64,000 nt of DNA. Source: Hymenobacter lapidiphilus (GTDB lineage: Bacteria > Bacteroidota > Bacteroidia > Cytophagales > Hymenobacteraceae). Shown piece by piece: positions 61,209-64,000 of the stretch. Position 1 is the first letter of the stretch; each line of letters starts with the position of its first letter. The position numbers were made by a program, and so were the translations under genes. The notes under the pieces were generated by a model that had not been told where the DNA came from, ran no database searches, and was given only the letters and a program-made list of their open reading frames with translations. The stretch lies in NCBI RefSeq assembly GCF_003417065.2, contig NZ_QVLT01000018.1, positions 19,737 through 83,736 of the forward strand, read 5' to 3'.

Positions 61209-61216
61209 CAAAGGTA
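61209..61216 (-). promoter_or_regulatory. -7 promoter box immediately before glyA
   Basis: On the minus strand TACCTTTG stands five bases before the glyA ATG. A TTTG further upstream (61245-61248) is 28 bases away, longer than the usual 19-21. Confidence 0.45.
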
Positions 61217-61304
61217 AGGCGAAGCGGTGAATGAGTGACTGAGGCAAAGAAGAGAATAACAGTTCACGCACTCATTCATCCATTCCCGTTATCTTGCCCT
61301 TCCT

Positions 61305-61808
61305 ATGGATACACCCCAGCAACTTGCCGAAGTCCTGACGAGTCTTCGCGTGGGCAATCAGTCATTTCTGGTGCAGTTCTACGAGCAGAACCGGACGCTG
61401 TTTGCGCGCTGGGCCCGGCGGCAGCACCAGTTGGAGCCGCCTGCCGCCCACGAGCTGTTGCGCACCGTGCTGGTCGAGTTCTACGACCAGGTAGCCGATG
61501 GCCGCCTGACCAAGGTGCCCGATAATGTACGCGCCTACGTGTATGGCCTGGCCGACGAGCAGGTGCGCGCCGCCCGCACCACCGCCCGGCTACCGGCCCA
61601 CGAAAGCGGGCGGCGCCAGCACCTGCTGGCCCTGTTCCGCACCCTGGGCCTCGATTGCCAGAAGATGCTGATGTACTTTTATTTTCGGGGCTACCACTTC
61701 GAGAAAATGGCCGGCAAGATGGGCTTCGCCAACGCCAACGTGGCCCGGATGCAGAAGTCGGCCTGCCTGCGCAAGCTGTATGAGCTGCGCCTGCGCGCCG
61801 CCGTTTAG
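61305..61808 (+). CDS. Sigma-70-like RNA polymerase sigma factor
   Basis: A 167-residue protein of ECF-like length. Weakly conserved region 2 (FLVQFYEQNRTLFARWAR) and region 4 (LFRTLGLDCQKMLMYFYFRGYHFEKMAGKMGFANANVARMQKSACLRKLYEL) can be seen, the latter with a helix-turn-helix-like part. It is followed 82 bases later by an anti-sigma-like membrane protein. Regulon unknown. Confidence 0.75.
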   Translation: MDTPQQLAEVLTSLRVGNQSFLVQFYEQNRTLFARWARRQHQLEPPAAHELLRTVLVEFYDQVADGRLTKVPDNVRAYVYGLADEQVRAARTTARLPAHESGRRQHLLALFRTLGLDCQKMLMYFYFRGYHFEKMAGKMGFANANVARMQKSACLRKLYELRLRAAV

Positions 61809-61890
61809 TATTGTTGCACCGCGCTTCTGCGTAGCTTAGCTCCGGCGTGCCCCGCGTCCGATTCACCCGCCTGCCGCTATTTCTGCCCTT

Positions 61891-62691
61891 ATGCCCCTGC
61901 CCGCCCCCGACCTGCGCCTCTACCTGGAAGAGCTGGAACGCTTTGCCGACGGCCAGCTGAGCGCCGCCGAGCAGGAGGCCTTCGAAACCCGGCTCGAAAC
62001 CGACCCCGCCCTTTACCAGGCCTACCAGCAATACGAGCAGCTGACGGCCGACCTGCGCTGGGTGGCGGGCCATGAAACCCTCTGCCAGCGCCTGCTGGCC
62101 CTCGACCAGCGCCTCGACCAGCGCCAGCTGGCCCTTTCGCGGGTGCGGCGGCGCCAGCGTGAGCAGCAGCGGCGCTGGGGTGTGCTGGTGGGCGGCGTGC
62201 TGCTGGCGCTGTTGGGTTTGTGGCTGATGTGGCGGCCTGCTGCGCCTTCGGCCGCCAACAGCTGGAACCGCTACTACCAGCCAGAAGCCGGCCTGTCTGA
62301 TTCGGTGGTGCGGGAAGGCAAGCGGCCCCTGTTGGCCGAGGCCATGCGTCTTTACCGCGAGGGGCAATATCCGCCGGCGTTACAGGCACTGCAACGTATT
62401 CCCACCAACGCTATCGGCCAGGATACGCTTACCTACTACAACGGCATCTTCCTGCTGAGCCAAGACGACCCCGAGCAGATTCAGGCAGCCCAGCCATTTC
62501 TGCGGCGGGTAGCCACGCAGGCCAGCTCGCCGCTGGCGGGCCGGGCCCGCTACCATCTGGGCATGGCTTACTGGCGAAATCAGCAAACCACGGCCGCCCG
62601 CAACACGTTGCGCGCCGTGTCTAACGACCCGCGCAACCCTTATCAGGAGGCGGCCCGCCGCGTGCTGCGCTCCGATGTGCTGAAGGAGTAA
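61891..62691 (+). CDS. Anti-sigma-like membrane protein with TPR-like C-terminus
   Basis: A 266-residue protein. The N-terminal helix-rich part (LYLEELERFADGQLSAAEQEAFETRLETDP) is like the anti-sigma start seen in this phylum, but no zinc motif is present. One TM helix is at about 97-113 (VLVGGVLLALLGLWLMW). The periplasmic part has helices in repeat (AEAMRLYREGQYPPALQALQRIP..., LAGRARYHLGMAYWRNQQTTAARNTL), TPR-like. It likely regulates the preceding sigma-like factor. Confidence 0.75.
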   Translation: MPLPAPDLRLYLEELERFADGQLSAAEQEAFETRLETDPALYQAYQQYEQLTADLRWVAGHETLCQRLLALDQRLDQRQLALSRVRRRQREQQRRWGVLVGGVLLALLGLWLMWRPAAPSAANSWNRYYQPEAGLSDSVVREGKRPLLAEAMRLYREGQYPPALQALQRIPTNAIGQDTLTYYNGIFLLSQDDPEQIQAAQPFLRRVATQASSPLAGRARYHLGMAYWRNQQTTAARNTLRAVSNDPRNPYQEAARRVLRSDVLKE

Positions 62692-62716
62692 GCAGTGCTG
62701 AGAAAATAAAAGCTAA

Positions 62717-62761
62717 AAAGCCTCTGTTATCCTGCCTTGCTCGCAGAATGACAGAGGCTTT
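62717..62761. terminator. Hairpin terminator (convergent genes)
   Basis: AAAGCCTCTGTTATCCTGC pairs with GCAGAATGACAGAGGCTTT with two mismatches; flanked by A and T runs. Between the anti-sigma-like and phosphatase genes. Confidence 0.8.
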
Positions 62762-62780
62762 ATCGTTCGCTTACTTAAAC

Positions 62781-63476
62781 TTACCGTTTCGCAATCGGGT
62801 ATTCCGGCTCGATGTTGGGCTGCAAAGTCAGCTTGTGAGTATCGAGGTTGAAGGCGGCCAAGTGGCGCAGCTCGGGGTTGTGGCGGTACACGCAGCCGGT
62901 GTCGAGGCAGACTGCTCCCGGGTGGTGGGCCAGGCGGCGCTGCACCTCGGCGTAGGGGGTGGGTACGTGGCCGTGTACCAGCCGGCGGCCCTGCAGGCGC
63001 GAGGCATCAAACACAAAGGCTTTGGTATTGAGCATGGTGCGCCAGTCGCGGCGCATGGCGGCGGCGGGCTGGCGGAAATCGTAACCCGCGTGCACCAGCG
63101 TCCAGCCGGCAATATCAAGCTGATAAGGTAGCTCGCGCAGCCAGCGCAGGTAGGGCAGGGGCAGCTCCTGCAGGCTGGTAATGCCGAAGCTGCGCAGCGT
63201 CAGGGCGCGCTCGGTAGTGCCAAGCCAGGCCTGGTCGGTGCGGCCCTCGGCGGCATCGAGCAGCTCCTGATCGTGGTTGCCACGCAGGCAGACTACCTGG
63301 TAGCCCTGGCCGGGCAGGGCCATCAGGTAGTCGAGCACTCCGCGGCTATCGGGGCCCTTGTTCACGTAGTCGCCCAGAAAGTACAACTCGTCGGCGGGGC
63401 GCAGCGGCAGCCGTGCCAGTAGCGCGCGCAGTGTCAGCAGGCAGCCGTGGATATCGGTGAGGGCGTAGCGGGCCAT
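62781..63476 (-). CDS. ApaH/PrpE-like metallophosphatase
   Basis: A 231-residue calcineurin-fold serine/threonine phosphatase-like enzyme. The metal motifs are TDIHGC (residues 7-12), FLGDYVNKGPDSRG, and CLRGNHDQE, with His in LVHAGYD and VHGHVPTP. The usual DRGPDS is NKGPDS here, so one Asp/Arg pair is changed; the residues still fit the superfamily. Substrate unknown. Confidence 0.88.
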   Translation of the reverse strand: MARYALTDIHGCLLTLRALLARLPLRPADELYFLGDYVNKGPDSRGVLDYLMALPGQGYQVVCLRGNHDQELLDAAEGRTDQAWLGTTERALTLRSFGITSLQELPLPYLRWLRELPYQLDIAGWTLVHAGYDFRQPAAAMRRDWRTMLNTKAFVFDASRLQGRRLVHGHVPTPYAEVQRRLAHHPGAVCLDTGCVYRHNPELRHLAAFNLDTHKLTLQPNIEPEYPIAKR

Positions 63477-63657
63477 GTTTTTCGCTCTTAGCTGGGATCT
63501 TATCCGCTGTTCGGTTTTTAGCTGGAAAACGGATGCGTTTTAGGGAATACAACGAGAAGCATCTGCCCGCAAAGCGCAATGGAAGGTAGGGGCCAAAACC
63601 CGAACGAGCACTCAGTTGCCTGAATGCTCGTTCGGATTCCAAATAGCATGCAACAGC

Positions 63658-63888
63658 TTAGCTGTAAGGCGGCTTGTCGATATCGGGCTTGTCGTAGTTG
63701 CGGTTCGGGTTGTTAACGAGGTGGGGCGGAATCTCGTCAAGCCCGTCGTCAGTGTACTCGTCGGCGAGGTCTTTCTGGTCCTCGCCGGTGGCGAGGGGCT
63801 TGCTGTTCGGGTCGGCTTTACGCTGGCCCTGGCCCGCCGGGTTGCCACTATGTTCCGGCGACTGTTGGTTGCTTTGACCTCCCCCCAA
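63658..63888 (-). CDS. Small disordered hypothetical protein, 5' end disturbed by IS end
   Basis: Up to 76 residues, rich in Pro, Asp, Asn, Gln and Lys, with no fold. The only available start is a TTG (63886-63888) inside the putative IS terminus, so the first four residues are IS-derived. The native start is either lost or further inside; the real protein may begin within the IS or be inactivated. Confidence 0.4.
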   Translation of the reverse strand: MGGGQSNQQSPEHSGNPAGQGQRKADPNSKPLATGEDQKDLADEYTDDGLDEIPPHLVNNPNRNYDKPDIDKPPYS

Positions 63889-64000
63889 TAGCTGGACCGC
63901 CCAAAACTAGAGGCTCAGGCGTTTTGAAGCTCGACTGTAATAGCGGCTGCCATTACTTGATCGGGCGTTAAATTCTGGAGCGAACTGTGGGGTCGGAAGC
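63875..64000. mobile_element. IS3-family insertion sequence, right end (partial)
   Basis: Starts with TGACCTCCCCCCAATAGCTG, an IS3-type terminus (TG at the outer end), and contains the 3' end of a transposase on the minus strand. The remainder lies outside the window, so the other end and the target duplication cannot be seen. Confidence 0.7.
63915..64000 (-). CDS. IS3-family transposase OrfB, C-terminal part
   Basis: The last 27 codons are visible. The reading frame ends with FRPHSSLQNLTPDQVMAAAI, close to the Y-x3-RPHSAL-x-YLTP end of IS3/IS150-type OrfB integrases. The catalytic DDE residues lie outside the window. Confidence 0.75.
   Translation of the reverse strand, partial: FRPHSSLQNLTPDQVMAAAITVELQNA

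Noticed and set aside
60214..61230. 338-codon plus-strand open frame opposite glyA
   Set aside because: Antisense shadow of the PLP enzyme.

Overview
The window looks like chromosomal DNA from a high-GC member of the Bacteroidota, most likely Hymenobacter or a close relative (inference). The sequence signs are: Bacteroidota-type promoter boxes (TAnnTTTG) ahead of several genes, a stand-alone type IX secretion C-terminal domain, CarboxypepD_reg-like and TonB modules, a long NusB, a DUF4293 protein, and a crtD-cruF carotenoid pair. Coding density is high. There is no prophage, CRISPR array or recognisable defence island. The only mobile element is the end of an IS3-family insertion sequence at the right edge.

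Layout. 1-3.6 kb: an M3 metallopeptidase (3' part outside the window) and an amino acid permease. 3.7-7.4 kb: small envelope proteins, two of which share an N-terminal four-cysteine domain, and an AttH/CrtC-like lipoprotein. 7.6-13.6 kb: an orphan histidine kinase, hemA, an ArsR-type regulator, a glutamate/leucine-type dehydrogenase and an MscS channel. 13.7-20.6 kb: a TerB-like glycine-rich protein, an AsmA-like protein, a tandem pair of tRNA-Val, a family 39 glycosyltransferase and a GNAT-like protein. 20.7-29.6 kb: a long minus-strand run holding coaE, a frameshifted gene, a YbbR-like gene, yajC, a DUF1573 lipoprotein, NAD-type isocitrate dehydrogenase, a YtxH protein, nusB and leucine dehydrogenase. 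30-36.2 kb: two ABC exporter half-transporters facing each other, with two tRNA-Pro, a T9SS-tail protein, a beta-barrel protein and a GyrI-like protein between them. 36.3-44.3 kb: truA, two GNAT enzymes, a thiolase, DUF4293, a thioredoxin-like protein, a DinB protein, a diacylglycerol/undecaprenol kinase and fumC. 44.5-50.7 kb: dodecin, a disordered protein, an ECF sigma factor with an anti-sigma/TonB fusion, a TlpA-like protein without its cysteines, and radA. 51-58.2 kb: a phosphoesterase lipoprotein coupled to a barrel-like protein, an SRPBCC protein, an RlmI-like methyltransferase, crtD, cruF and a TetR regulator. 58.4-64 kb: rpiB, tatC, glyA, a second sigma-like/anti-sigma-like pair, an ApaH-like phosphatase and the IS end.

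How parts work together. The sigma/anti-sigma pairs and the cysteine-domain membrane proteins suggest several envelope-to-cytoplasm signalling routes. yajC (with Sec), the YbbR-like gene, nusB and coaE sit in an order familiar from Bacteroidota. crtD and cruF would modify the ends of an acyclic or monocyclic carotenoid. The two ABC half-transporters carry complementary degenerate motifs and may form one heterodimer.

A notable non-coding feature is the number of long inverted repeats between genes. Some are 20-40 bp near-perfect stems unique to one junction, and others belong to repeat families with several copies in the window.
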